The notes beneath the pieces were generated by a model, which was not told the origin of the DNA, ran no database searches, and saw nothing but the letters and a program-made list of their open reading frames with translations. 64,000 nucleotides of DNA from Serinus canaria (taxonomy: Eukaryota; Chordata; Aves; Passeriformes; Fringillidae), in assembly GCF_022539315.1 (NCBI RefSeq), contig NC_066323.1, positions 5,557,719-5,621,718 of the forward strand. Reading direction: 5' to 3'. Positions 40,901-52,043 of the stretch are shown piece by piece; the stretch's first letter is position 1; every line of letters begins with the position of its first letter. Position numbers and translations under genes: made by a program.

Positions 40901-41424
40901 CCTCACTGCTGATAATTTTCTTCTGTTGTTTACTGGTGTGCTGAAATAGGGAAGGAACACCTTCAAAAGTCTAGGTCTGGGCCAGAAGGAGACTTAAAAA
41001 AATATCAGAGCAAATCCAGGAAACAAGGCTTCAAAGAGGGTTGTGAATTCATCTCACACAGGAGGTCTAATAGTTTGATAGCTCATTCAGAATAACTCTG
41101 CTTGGACTTCTTGACAGGCCTCAGTCACACCAGTCAGTCATGTTATTTAATGTGTTATAGCACATCATTGGGTCTGGAGTAAAATAAGGGGTTTTTTTTC
41201 CCTTGTGAGTGGTATTAGGGTTATATATAATGCCTTGAGAGATTAAGATTTAATTTTATTTTTCTGGAAAAAAAAGTGTGATTGTTTTTTGGGGTTTTTT
41301 TCCATGAGTAACCATAGGCATATTTTTTTATTTCAGGCTGAAACTTCTTGCTTTTCATTCTATAAAATGCTTTCTTCCAGCATTAACACAACTGCTAGGT
41401 GTGACTTACCATATCTGTATCATT

Positions 41425-41660
41425 CATTATCTCTATCCCTCTGTCATGTCTCCTCTCCAAACCTGCACTCCAGGTATTTTAATGTCTCCTTCCACATAAG
41501 GCTAAGGCCTGATCATCTCTAATCTGCTTGCCAGCTGCTCCTCTGCTGTTTCTGCCATGTCTTTTTTGAGATAGGGTGGTGAGCACTGAACACAGTCTTC
41601 CAGGTGAGGGAGTACTAATACTTTGTGTCTTTTCTTTATTTCCCACTGTACTGCCACACC
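41425..41660 (-). mobile_element. Ancient CR1/L3-like LINE fragment, antisense
   Basis: The plus strand contains TGTCATGTCTCCTCTCCAAA, CCATGTCTTTTTTGAGATAG, GGTGGTGAGCACTGAACACA and GTCTTCCAGGTGAGGGAGTA in the right order and spacing for the reverse complement of an old amniote CR1 family ('TTTTTTGAGATGGGGTGACCAGAACTGCACACAGTATTC'-type block, from memory). It is very degraded and its limits are approximate. Confidence 0.65.
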
Positions 41661-41662
41661 TT

Positions 41663-41721
41663 TTGGTTTTTTTGGTTTTTGTTTAGTTTGATTTGGTTTG
41701 TTTTGGTTTTGTTTTTTTTTT
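41663..41721. repeat. T/G-rich low-complexity tract
   Basis: Irregular TTTTGG and TTTTG repeats ending in a run of T, directly after the ancient CR1 fragment and about 420 bp upstream of exon c. Confidence 0.8.
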
Positions 41722-42142
41722 ATGCTGGTGTGTATTGAGGATCGTTTCCTGCTGATTATTTTGTGGTTTTCTCATAACACTCTACTGTGAGCATGATTGT
41801 GACCTAGTCCTGGCTGTAAAAATGGTCTAGATCAGATCTATAAGGAGAGCAATAAGCAAACAAGGAAGGCAGATGTATGGGGATTATTTTAGGAAACTGT
41901 ATACATGTATTTATCTACTAGTTCATTTTGAAGTAGCACTCACAGTTTTGTGTATAATTGTTGTATGATTGTCTTGCATGTCATCATCTACTTTTTTGTT
42001 GACAGCTTTGTGTTGTGTTAATGACATTGCACACTACTAATACAGTTAATTTTTAGGGTTGTTTGGAATTCTTTTAATCTAAGTATCCAGAAAAAAAAGT
42101 TTGACTTTTGGTTTTTTTGGGTTTTTTTATTCCTCATTTCAG

Positions 42143-42348
42143 ACAGGTACGTCATCATTGGTAGCCATCACAGCAGTTTGCAGGGCTATGGTGGGCAAGG
42201 CTGGGCCAGCAGCACTGCTGTGATCACAGCCCTGCTCCAAGCCCTGATGCCAGAGGTGAGGAGGGGCTGGAGGCCTGACAGGACCCTGCTCTTCTGCTCG
42301 TGGGGAGGAACAGCCCTGGGGAACGTCGGCTCCTACGAGTGGGCTGAG
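42143..42348 (+). CDS. NAALADL2: NAALADL2 internal exon c (degenerate metal site)
   Basis: The exon has 206 nt: two bases completing Asp, then 68 codons, ending in phase 0 after Glu. The peptide holds DRYVIIGSHHSSLQGYGGQG near the start, then ASSTAVITALLQALM, GWRPDRTLLF and finally CSWGGTALGNVGSYEWAE. In active glutamate carboxypeptidase II the matching positions are GGHRDSW...GGIDP, GWRPRRTILF and ASWDAEEFGLLGSTEWAEE. The first His is kept. The bridging Asp has become Gly, and the adjacent catalytic Glu and zinc-ligand Glu have become Thr and Ala. This is the signature of NAALADL2, described as an inactive family member, so the bird copy is probably also non-peptidase. The exon is clearly GC-richer than the flanking introns. 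The acceptor is CATTTCAG and the donor is GAG|GTAAAA. A second AG four bases further in would break the frame. Confidence 0.95.
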
Positions 42349-42512
42349 GTAAAACTGCTCTCACTGCAGAGAGGGTTCCTTCTGCTGAGAACAATATGGA
42401 ATTACCACGTGGAAATTGTGGCTCACTGACTGCCCTCTGAGGTCTGTCTGTGTTCATGCATGTACTGCACAGCCAATCCAGGGAAAACATCTGTAGAGGC
42501 ATTCCTGGGATA

Positions 42513-42518
42513 ATGAGG
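42513..42518. repeat. Target-site duplication, left copy
   Basis: ATGAGG directly before the LTR, identical to the copy at 42908-42913. Confidence 0.9.
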
Positions 42519-42907
42519 TGTGGTATTGTTCGCAGGGGTCCCAGGATGAGGGAAGAGGCAAGAAAGTTGACTCCATGTTCAGAAGGCTTGGTTTATTATT
42601 TTATGATATATATTATATTAAAAACTATACTAAAAGAATAGAAGAAAGGATTTCATCAGAAGGGTAAGAATAACTAAGAATAGGAAAGGAATGAATAACA
42701 AAGGTTTGTCTCTGACTGAGACAGTTTGGACACGTGGACTGTGATTGGCCATTAATTAGAAACAACCAGATGAGACCAATCATAGATCCACCTTTGCATT
42801 CCACAGCAGCAGATGAGAATTGTTTGCATTTTGTTCCTGAGGCCTCTCAGCTTCTCAGGAGGGAAAAATCCTAAGGAAAGGATTTTTGATAGAACTTGTT
42901 GGTGACA
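42519..42907 (-). mobile_element. Solo LTR of an endogenous retrovirus (class II-like)
   Basis: A 389-bp non-coding element. On the minus strand it starts TGTCACCAAC and ends CGAACAATACCACA, so it has the TG...CA ends of an LTR. A 6-bp target-site duplication, ATGAGG, flanks it exactly (42513-42518 and 42908-42913). On the minus strand it holds a TATA-like AT-rich box (about 42601-42620) and an AATAAA signal (42592-42597), with a 3' part CTCATCCTGGGACCCCTGCG of a type I recognise from passerine LTRs. A 6-bp duplication favours an ERVK-type (class II) origin over ERVL, which usually gives 5 bp. No internal viral genes are present, so the provirus was lost by LTR-LTR recombination. It lies antisense to NAALADL2, 170 bp after exon c. 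Confidence 0.92.
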
Positions 42908-42913
42908 ATGAGG
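42908..42913. repeat. Target-site duplication, right copy
   Basis: ATGAGG directly after the LTR, identical to the copy at 42513-42518. Confidence 0.9.
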
Positions 42914-43394
42914 TGCCAGGGTGTTGCCATGGCTGTGGTGGTTGCATGGACAACAGCCTTGGGAGCAGCTTTCCCTCCCTGGTTCAGCACAGCTTTGTAA
43001 AAGGGCATTGCCAGGGTTTGACAGAGGGAGGAAAACTTCAAAAAAAGACACAGGCACAGAAAGAGCTTAGAGAGCTTTTTCACCTTCTCGAGGGTTTAAT
43101 ATTTAATAATTTTTCATCGATAGGCTTAGTGTGGAGAGAAGTGAATGAAGAGAGAAAGAGGAGAACCATGCTATGGTTTACATGAATTAAACAAACCTTG
43201 CAGTGTTTCCAAATCTAGTGCTGATTCACTTCTCACAGGTTTGTGCTGAGGAGTTGGGCACAATCCCAAACAGACAATTCCTTGGGCTCTTACTTTCAAC
43301 AGAATGGGAATCAGCTGGTTGAAAGAAAATACCTCAGAAAGTATTGATGATCATACATGGCTAAAGTAGATTTCAGGTCATAAATTAAAGGAGT

Positions 43395-43452
43395 TGCTAC
43401 TCCTCTAGGCAGAGAATTTCATGGCTTCTTTTCCAACTCTAATGGTTCAGTG
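43395..43452 (+). mobile_element. Possible CR1 3' tail remnant
   Basis: TTCTTTTCCAACTCTAATGG followed by TTCAGTGAATT resembles a degraded CR1 tail ('CCCTTCCAACCCTAATGATTCTATGA'). The match is short and could be chance. Confidence 0.35.
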
Positions 43453-44249
43453 AATTAAAACAGTAGATAAAATAAAGAGTTAATTGCTTTTCACTGTGCA
43501 TAAGAAGCAGCCAGCCCTCATTGAAATTTCATACTTCCAACATGATTATTCTTCAGAAACAAGAGGGGGTGAAAAAATCAAATTGAAAAGATCCAGGCTG
43601 GAAGCAAAATTTGTTTAGTTCCACTTCAAGTCAGCTTTGCATCAGATGTAATTGCGTTACACCCCTTCTGTTCAATATAAAGAGCCACTTCATGCAAAGA
43701 GGAACTCATTACTGAGAAGGCAAAGGGGATCCTTTTAAAAAAGAGATAATAATTGAAACAGTTTGTACATGCTATTTTTATAGTCTAAAAAATAATAAAA
43801 TGAAAACACTGGGAAAGTTACACAATGCAAATCTGAGTTGGGTCTCTGAATGTTTGAGTCCATTTAACTGTTGATAATGATTGCCTTTGAAGTTTGTCTT
43901 CTGTAAGGCATAAGTTTAAAAGGCCGTCGTGTTGTTTCACAGTGTGTAATGTTTTCCATTTTTGGCCTTACAAGTGTAGTAATTTTTAATTCCCCCCAGA
44001 CCTGTTTGCATTTTCTTTAGATGACGTGTGAAATGGAATTATAACTTCTGCTATAGAGAGAACCAGCACTGAGGTATCCTTTGAAGTTTCCAAGAGCATA
44101 TTGTGAGAAGCAGTATTTAACTAATACTTGGGGAACCACAGAGGATGGAAATGTAGGGTGCAGTTTTCCCCTAGAAGCAACCCAAAGAACAAAACCAGCC
44201 TAAATTATAATGATGCAGGGTAGTAACCATTTTTCTGCTTGTGTTGTAG

Positions 44250-44369
44250 GATCTCAGGAGCGTTCTTCAGAGAAATGTTGTGGCCTACATCAGCCTCCAT
44301 AATCCAGTCACAGGCAACTCAACTTTACGGCCCGTGGCATCCCCTTCTCTTCAGCAGCTGGCAGCAGAG
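44250..44369 (+). CDS. NAALADL2: NAALADL2 internal exon d (M28-like domain)
   Basis: The exon has 120 nt, exactly 40 codons, with phase 0 on both sides. The peptide starts DLRSVLQRNVVAYISLHNP and continues GNSTLRPVASPSLQQLAAE. PSMA has '[24 protein letters not shown]' here. The Asp that binds zinc in 'INADSS' aligns with His in 'ISLHNP', so another metal ligand is missing. NST is a candidate N-glycosylation sequon at the site where PSMA has NYT. The acceptor is GTGTTGTAG. The donor GAG|GTTAGA departs from the usual purine at +3 and is the weakest of the five. Reading past it gives twelve more codons and then TGA at 44406-44408. Confidence 0.93.
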
Positions 44370-46681
44370 GTTAGAAATAAAATATTTGGTTTCACTTGTA
44401 GTTTATGAAGTTACAGGCTTAAGATCAGTTGACATTCCACAGCAATCAGTGGTTATTTCATTTAAGAATTTTAACCTCACAAATACACGTGAATTGGTTT
44501 GGGTTTTTTTTTTTAAGTTAGCAGGGTAAATTTTATTTTCAAAAATAATAGATTGAGAGGTTGGAAGGAATAGCTTGTTTCACCTGTTTGTTAGACAAAG
44601 TCTGACCATACTTGCATGCCCTACAGCTTTTTTACCTTTTGGCAGCTTTCAAGTAACATATTTGTTATTCTTCAGCACAGAGCACATTTTTCTCATCCTA
44701 ATCAAGCCTTTCCAGACTGTTTCTCAGTTTGCATTTAAACCTGTATATCTACCAGATGTAACATGACACACAGGGAGAGTGTTACTCCTACCATAATAAA
44801 TACTGTCTGAAGTGAGGATGTCAGGTTCAGTGCTCAGCCATGCCTGTGCAGCTCACCTGGAGCCAGAATATTCCACGGGTGTAAGGACACAGAGGCCTTC
44901 AACTAATGACCCCTCTGCTGTTCCTGAGCTTTCTGAATTTATCACTGTTTTACAGGAATGGAAAATAGTGTAAGGCACGTTCTGAATTACAAAACCAGTG
45001 TGAAATGGTATGCATAAAATGGAGTTCAATTTCACTTCCATAAATTATGCTTTTTAGATGGTTTTTCTGTGCATTTGCCAAATGAATACTTATTCTGATG
45101 TTTATTTGACTTGCCTCTGAAGCATTTGGTAAAAAACACTCCTCAAAGCTGCATCTTGGATTGAATGCAGTTCAAGACTCATCTGGCTTGGCAATTGTTC
45201 AACCAAGTTAGTAAAATGACATCAATAAATTGTTCTTAGCAATGTCTTAACCACTTCTCCTGTTCAGTGTTTAAGTGGTAATTTCCTCGTGGAAAGAATC
45301 TGATTTATTCTGTGTAAGTATTATGAAAAATGTGATGCAACATCATTTCAGAGAAAAAAAAGCTTCCATTTGTGGAAAATTATTTATAATGTTATATATG
45401 TGAGTCTGCAGGTGTTATGGATATGTCAATTCAAATTTTGTTACCAGTTTTAGCTATTGTATTTGCAAGAAATGCTACCCTGAAAAGCTGCTAGCCTTTT
45501 GCTAACCTAGTGGTGTTGGCAGTTCTGTCTCCATTAAAACAAGTATTTGCCATTTAAGGGAGTAAGTTTATTATTATCCTTGAGCTATTTGGTTTTTTCT
45601 CATTTTATTTCTTTGACTCTACAACCCAATCTGTGGCAGTGATCTGAAAACTAAATTGTCTGGAGCTTTGCAGCAGTCTCTTTATTATCTATTTATCACT
45701 TTATTAAGACTCTATTTTTTCATCCTAATAAATGCCTTATTAATATGAGCATTACACTCATGCCCTGTGTTTTGAAAAGGAAGCAAACTTCTGCTTTATT
45801 TCTCTGGTTTTAAATAATATTTTATAATTCTTGTAATAGCAGTTGTGTTCTGTTCAACAGTATGGAAGGAGCCCCTCTTAGCAGCATTCCCTTGCACCTG
45901 GTAATTAATAAAATGTGATTAGAATGTCTTTTTTTCTTTTTTTTTAAGCCTCAGTAAACACATTGCATCTCACTTCTGATTCTTTAATTTTGAGAGTGCA
46001 CCCCTTCTGCATGTTTATCCTAAAGCCCCATTTAAAAAGGAAAGGATAAAATGCATTGTGAGCATTTTATCTGTATGGCTTTCCTTTCTGTAGGATATTA
46101 TTATTAGTAATTAAAATAACTGTCACACAATTTGTGACATTAAAAAGAGTGATAGGAATTATTGCTTCCAAATGCTGGCTAGATTTCTGAATTCATATCA
46201 AATTCCTGCCAGTGATGGAGCAGCCTAGCACAGACCCTGTGTGTTCCCATGGGTGCTCACAGTGTGCCATGTGTCCAGAAGAGTTTCTCTGGAAGACTGA
46301 TCTGCTTATAAAGAATATTGATATTACTTCCAGCACTTGCCAGGAAGACAATGTAATTACAGCTTACCTGTAAGTTATGACACTGCAAATGGGGTGAGAT
46401 GGGACTTTTTGGAGCTCATCTCATCTTGAAGAAATTGTGAGTCTGTTCACATGAGATTCTTGCTACCAGGTGAGAGTTGCAAAGCAGAGCTTAAAAATTC
46501 TAATGAGAGAAAAGGATCATTTTAATTTTTGTGAGCTCTGAATATAGGTTAGAACAGAAAAGAAGGTGAAAGAGGAATTTAGAATGAATGATATCAGTCC
46601 ATTTCAAAATGAAAAGATAGATTAGCCTGTCTTGTTTAGTTGGATAGAAGTTTTCCATAATTTGTGAATACGTGGAAGATC

Positions 46682-46720
46682 CTGAACTGTGCCTATGGAT
46701 TCAATATAGGCACAGTTCAG
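46682..46720. repeat. Perfect 15-bp inverted repeat (hairpin)
   Basis: The left arm CTGAACTGTGCCTAT (46682-46696) and right arm ATAGGCACAGTTCAG (46706-46720) are exact reverse complements, separated by a 9-base loop (GGATTCAAT). The pairing does not extend beyond the arms. It has no T-run or other sign of a defined RNA gene, and is too short for a typical miRNA precursor. Confidence 0.9.
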
Positions 46721-49700
46721 ATGTGAACTCATAGAGTAGAACTCATAATTTAATTCCATTTTTAGCCTACAACAAAAGAAACTGTCATGCATTATTTTTC
46801 CTTCTACTGCTAAACAGTATTGTAACATTGTTTGCAGGTAAGGGAGACTGAAATCTCACCATTTTTGGGTTTTGTTCAGTGCTCACTGAAGTGCTAAAGT
46901 TGTGTGTGAAAGAGAGGGAGAATGTATTCCTAGGGAAAATTAATTTATGTTAGAAAAGCCTACAGAGTATAAGTGCTAGGATTCTGTGGATAACAATGAA
47001 AAATTGTAGTTTTTCCTGTGAAAGAGAACTCAAGTAATAATCACCCTAAGTACAGAGCACTCTGTGGATGCTGCAAGGAACATAATTTAAAGAGAACTGT
47101 GGGAAAATAGCAAACTAAGATGGGCCAGTGCACACAGCAGTGTTTGCTTTCTGTCTTGTTTTTTTGTTTTTTCCCAAAATAAAATTGTGGACAGTTGCTA
47201 ATCACTGTAGCTACCACAATATTTTTTCTCTAATTTACGGGAAAATTAGGAAAGAAGTTTTAGGTGAAATATTATTTGTATGGATTTTCTAAACTCAACA
47301 ATGAAAAGAAGAATCAGGAGACTTAATAACTTGTCTGCTACGTGAGGTCTGGCAATCAGAGAATAGAATAAGTGCTTGGCTAATTAACAGAGACAATGTT
47401 TCTTAAAGAATGTTTTGTATAAAGGGATTATATCTTCATATTAGTTGCAGGTTTCAAAAGGGAGCTACATAAGCACTCTGCAAATAATAATTTTATATGC
47501 CTGTCTGTGGGATTCTGCTTGAAACACCAAATTACACGAAGAAATGAATTTAAATATTTGGATTAATTAAGCAAAGAGGAACTCAAACAGTTCTGAGACC
47601 TTGACATATTTAATTCAAATATTTTTTATATAACTAATTAGTGTCCACATTAACAAGAGGGAAGTGCTGCCAAGTTATATTTTTGTCTACTGTTATTTTG
47701 TACGGAAAATGATGGTTAATTCTCTTGCTCAGTTGGTGAATCAGCATTTGTTGGCAGAGTGTCACTGGTAAATTGGGTTTGTTCAAGGCTGGGATTCATT
47801 CTCTGTAAATAAGGCCATTAATGATTTTTTTCTATAATGGACATGTCACAAAGAAAAAAAAGTTATTGTGAAACATAAATTCATTGCTGTTGTCTTTTAC
47901 CTGATTGTGTGACCATCAGACTCCAGGTCTGCTGTTACTGCTGAGCCCAACAGAACTTACTGCTCCTGTCTCCCAAGGAAAGGAGTGATTTAAAGCTATT
48001 GATGAACGAGTTGATCATTAAAAATGACTGTGCCAAGTATTGTTCCATGCTATTTGTCAGTATTTGTTTCCACTCATGGAGTAAAAGGCATAAAACATCT
48101 CTACATTTAAAGGTGGTGTTATTGACAGAAAGCTCTTTTTTTCTTTATGAAGTGGAGCCAAAGATAAACTTCTGCATAGATGTTACTATCATTATTTCTT
48201 GATTTAAAAAAAATAAACTCTCACATTAATGTCAGCATCAATTCTCTTCTTACAGCCTCTGTGTGTTTCACATTTTTTAATGCTGTCAGCATTAACAGTG
48301 AATCTCCTAGTGTCATATATCAGTAGTTGTAAATAAGAAAAAAAATTATTATTTGAATTGCTTGTTCTATGCTTTATAACAGAAGACTATTGCTTCCCCA
48401 TGAGCTTTCAGTCTTTACCTATTATCACTTTTAGTGTTAGATTTGATTGCTGGTGTTACTTTTTATATTTGTGTTGAGAACAAAGGAAAATCTCTTTGAC
48501 AATCAGAAGTTTATGCCATGAACTTCTATCTCAGCAATTCCTAGCCGTGTTAGAATGATGCTGTTAATGTAATTGGCAATACTTCATTGCCAGCTCTATT
48601 AAATTAATTAAGATGCTGCTTCTACAATGTGAAAAGTTTCATTTAATGAGGGATTTGATTTGCAGGAGGGTTTTTTTTGCATCTTCTGACCACTTTTTCC
48701 TTTTCATATAATGCTGCTTTGTCCGCTGTCACATATTTTTTCACTCTTCCAAACTGAATAATTTTATTATATTAATGCCAATTCAGACAGTAATTTAACC
48801 TACTCATATATTTTATGTTATGAAAATACTATTACTGTTAAATGTGGAGAAAAGAGGTTGTTAGCAAAGCATAATGTAATAATGAATGAGTTTTCCAGCT
48901 ATGTTCTTACTGCAGAACAATTCTTTGTTCCTGATGACTCAAGCTTTCTGCATCCATGTCCTTCCCTGTATTTACACAGGTTTCTAATAGAGGTGTAAAT
49001 GATGTATATTTTCAGAAAGGTTTTCTTGGTTTGAAATGTAAATGTCTATTTCAATAATCATTGTGGATGAAACTGAATAAATCTGAATATTTGTTTATGT
49101 TCAGGTGTGGTACTGGAGTAGGTAAGTAATTCCTTTTCTGCTGCAAAAATGGGGTTTGGTTTAAGTTTTCTCTTGTCCAATGGAGTTAATATTGTCTTAT
49201 ATAATGAGCTGTACCATGTAAGGGAATTGTTTTTCCCTTCAAGATGCTTTAGCCAGACTACAGTATTAAAAAAGTTACCTTCACTTCTGTCTAAATATTC
49301 TTTTGTTTAATTTCATCTTGATTATTTCCCTTCAGAACTTTTTCATGATAACAGAGAGATGTTTTCTTAGTGATTGAAAAACCTCTCATGTAAAGAGTTT
49401 AAAAGTAAACTTCTAGTTCTTACAAAAGAAGAGAGATTGAGACTCTAGATATTTTAAAATTTCTCCATAAACAAAAATGATTGAAAAGTTTCTCTTGTTG
49501 TTTCTCTCATCATTATTAACTGTGTTGCTGAATGAAATTAAATTGACTCAGCAGGTATAAGCTGTACTACACAAACAGCCCATGGGAAAGAAATGCACGT
49601 GAAAAAATTAGGGGTATGGCCAAATAACCAGAATGAAAGAAAGCACCTTTAAATCAGAATTGATAAGAAGTTAATATAAACTGAAGTGTGTAGTGTATAA

Positions 49701-52013
49701 ACAGTCTGTGGAATGTTTTTTGGTCCAAAACAGCTGCAGCCATGTGCTTTAGTCATGCATGTCACAGAAAAAGAGTCAAAATCTTGTGCAGCCCAATTTA
49801 CTCTTTAGTTTGTAGATCCTTACTGGGAAAAAAAAAAAGCACCTGGCTAGTGAAAAGCAGACCATTTTTATTGTGACCAAAATAGGTAACAATAAAAAGG
49901 TGACCTATTTTCAGCAATGCCATAAATATTTAACCTTGCCAGAAGTATCGGGGGGGCCTTTCTGAGCGTGCTGAACCTCACCTCCTGCCAGGGAGAAGGT
50001 TCCAGGTGCTCTTTGACACCTTCTGCTCCCCCTGTCTCAGTGTGCCTTGGAGCTGTGGTTGGTTGTTCTCTGGACAAGCATGAAGATATTTGTTTTTAAG
50101 AGATGTGTATCTCTTTTGTGTTGTCAAATTGTCAGCTATTTCATAGAGCACTGAGCAGGTTACAGACATCAGAGGAGTAGGAAGAACTCAAGGTTTGTAG
50201 ACACCTGGGAAGCTGTGAGGGTTTTGGTTTGGATGGGTTTTTTTTGTTTTGGCTTGGGTGTTTTTTAAGCTGTTTTTCCCAGGAAGAGTAGAAGTACCTC
50301 TGTAGAATGGTAAACCAGTAACTGAGGAGAAAATGTTGACCTGAGCCCCAGTGGGTGCAGTGAAAAGTGGAATTCCTGCTCATGCTGAGAGATTTTGAGG
50401 TTGGAAATTCTCTTTCAACATGGACCCTTGTCATGCTTGGAGGACTCTTAGGTGTCTTCTAGGGTTCAGGTTTAGAAATCAACTCAAAATTATGGTGATT
50501 GGCATATTTTTGTTACATAAATTTGTCCCCCCTTTAATTTGTTGTCGCAGTAACAGTTCTAACTTGTGGAAAGAAAAGCTTGATTGCTTTAAGGCTTTTC
50601 ATTGAACTTCTGTCTCTCTTGTTTAGGCACACTTTAGTAAGAAATACTCAAATTTAGGAAGAGAAAAAGAAATCCCCAAACACCTCACCTGATTAATGTC
50701 AGTCATCAAAAGGAAAAAAAAAATCTTAAAATTTTAGCTTAGGCTTATTTATTGGCAAGAATTCAGAATTCCTTTGATGAATTCTTTGAAACCAGGTGTG
50801 AGGAAAATCATTCCAAATCCACTTAAGGCTGTGATAGTTTAAATAATCACAAGCATAAACTTGAACTGTTCTGGGATTGGCCTGGTTTGTTCATTCTTCA
50901 TCTGTTTACCACAAGCAGATTCTGGTGATGGTGTCTTGTCCAGTGATTTTTGGGACACCACAAACAGGGAATGTGAAATGTCAAAAGTAATTTCAAGCCA
51001 ATTTAATATATATGGGAAATATCCAATATTCCAAATTATTCCTGAGGTTTTAATTCGTAACATAGTTGAGATGCATTTTTATTTATTGAGTCAAAGAGCC
51101 ACAATTCCCATAGTATTACTCCTGTCTTGGAGTGCACACAGAGTGGGACTTCACTGAATAGAACAGAGAAAATTTTACAGCAGATAATCTCAGATGTCAG
51201 GAAAAGCCAAAATGCAAGAAATAGTTTTCTTGGAGGTTCTGCAAAAAGCTTTATTTTGGCAGCTAAAGGTCACACGGCTCCAACCTTTGTCTCCTGGCAG
51301 AGCATTGAAAGGGATTTCAAAACCTGTTTTGTAGCCTTCTAGTTTAACACTTTAAATGCTTTAGGTTTTCTTTCAGAAGGAGGTTTAGGAGAGCTGCTGG
51401 CTCCTCTGCTTTGTAACACAACATTCTTGTCTCAATTAGATAATTATTGTATAATTACTTGCAAAAGGGCTCAATGTTCTACCTTCAGCAGGTAATTCAG
51501 CACTAGAGAGACTTCTATCCATACAATTATTCGCATATGCAATTCTAGCAGTGAGCCCAGAGATGCAAACTGTGGCAGGTGCAGTGCACAGAGAAATATT
51601 TAATATTGAGGAAAAAATGAGCTCATATTTATGGAATTCAATAGCTTTAGCCCAATAAAATATATTGGGTTGTGAAGTAAATTTTTTCCACACTGCTGAC
51701 TAGAATCTGCACCTTTGAAAATTCATGTAGATACTGTATTATTTAGTATTCTCAGAAATATATATATATGTAGCATTCATTAGTCTTCCTTACCAGAGTA
51801 AATTGCTTTAGATTGCACTTTACAGGATATGTCAATTTGTAACTCAATTTGTGCAGTGCAAACATTTCTCCCTTACAGACTGTGTATGCATTGTTTCAGA
51901 AAGTTCAATTTTATTGCATCAGAATTAACTGTTAAAGATTAGAATTTGGAGGATGAAACCTGAAATATAATGTTAAAGATACTTTACTTAGATTATATTG
52001 TGCAGTAGTTAGA

Positions 52014-52043
52014 AACTATCAGTTGTAGAACTATCAGTTGTAT
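52014..52043. repeat. 15-bp tandem duplication
   Basis: AACTATCAGTTGTAG is followed directly by AACTATCAGTTGTAT, with 14 of 15 bases identical. It is a recent-looking local slippage event in unique intron sequence. Confidence 0.85.

Larger units (their letters stand above)
37991..42142 (+). other. NAALADL2: NAALADL2 intron between exons b and c
   Basis: This intron is 4152 bp, with donor GTAGGT and acceptor CATTTCAG. It contains an ancient CR1 fragment in antisense around 41.4-41.7 kb, followed by a T/G-rich low-complexity tract. The rest shows no repeat or gene that I recognise. Confidence 0.85.
42349..44249 (+). other. NAALADL2: NAALADL2 intron between exons c and d
   Basis: This is the shortest intron in the window, 1901 bp, with donor GTAAAA and acceptor TTGTAG. 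A solo LTR (42519-42907) occupies about a fifth of it, and a weak CR1-like tail may lie near 43.4 kb. I see nothing else. Confidence 0.85.
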
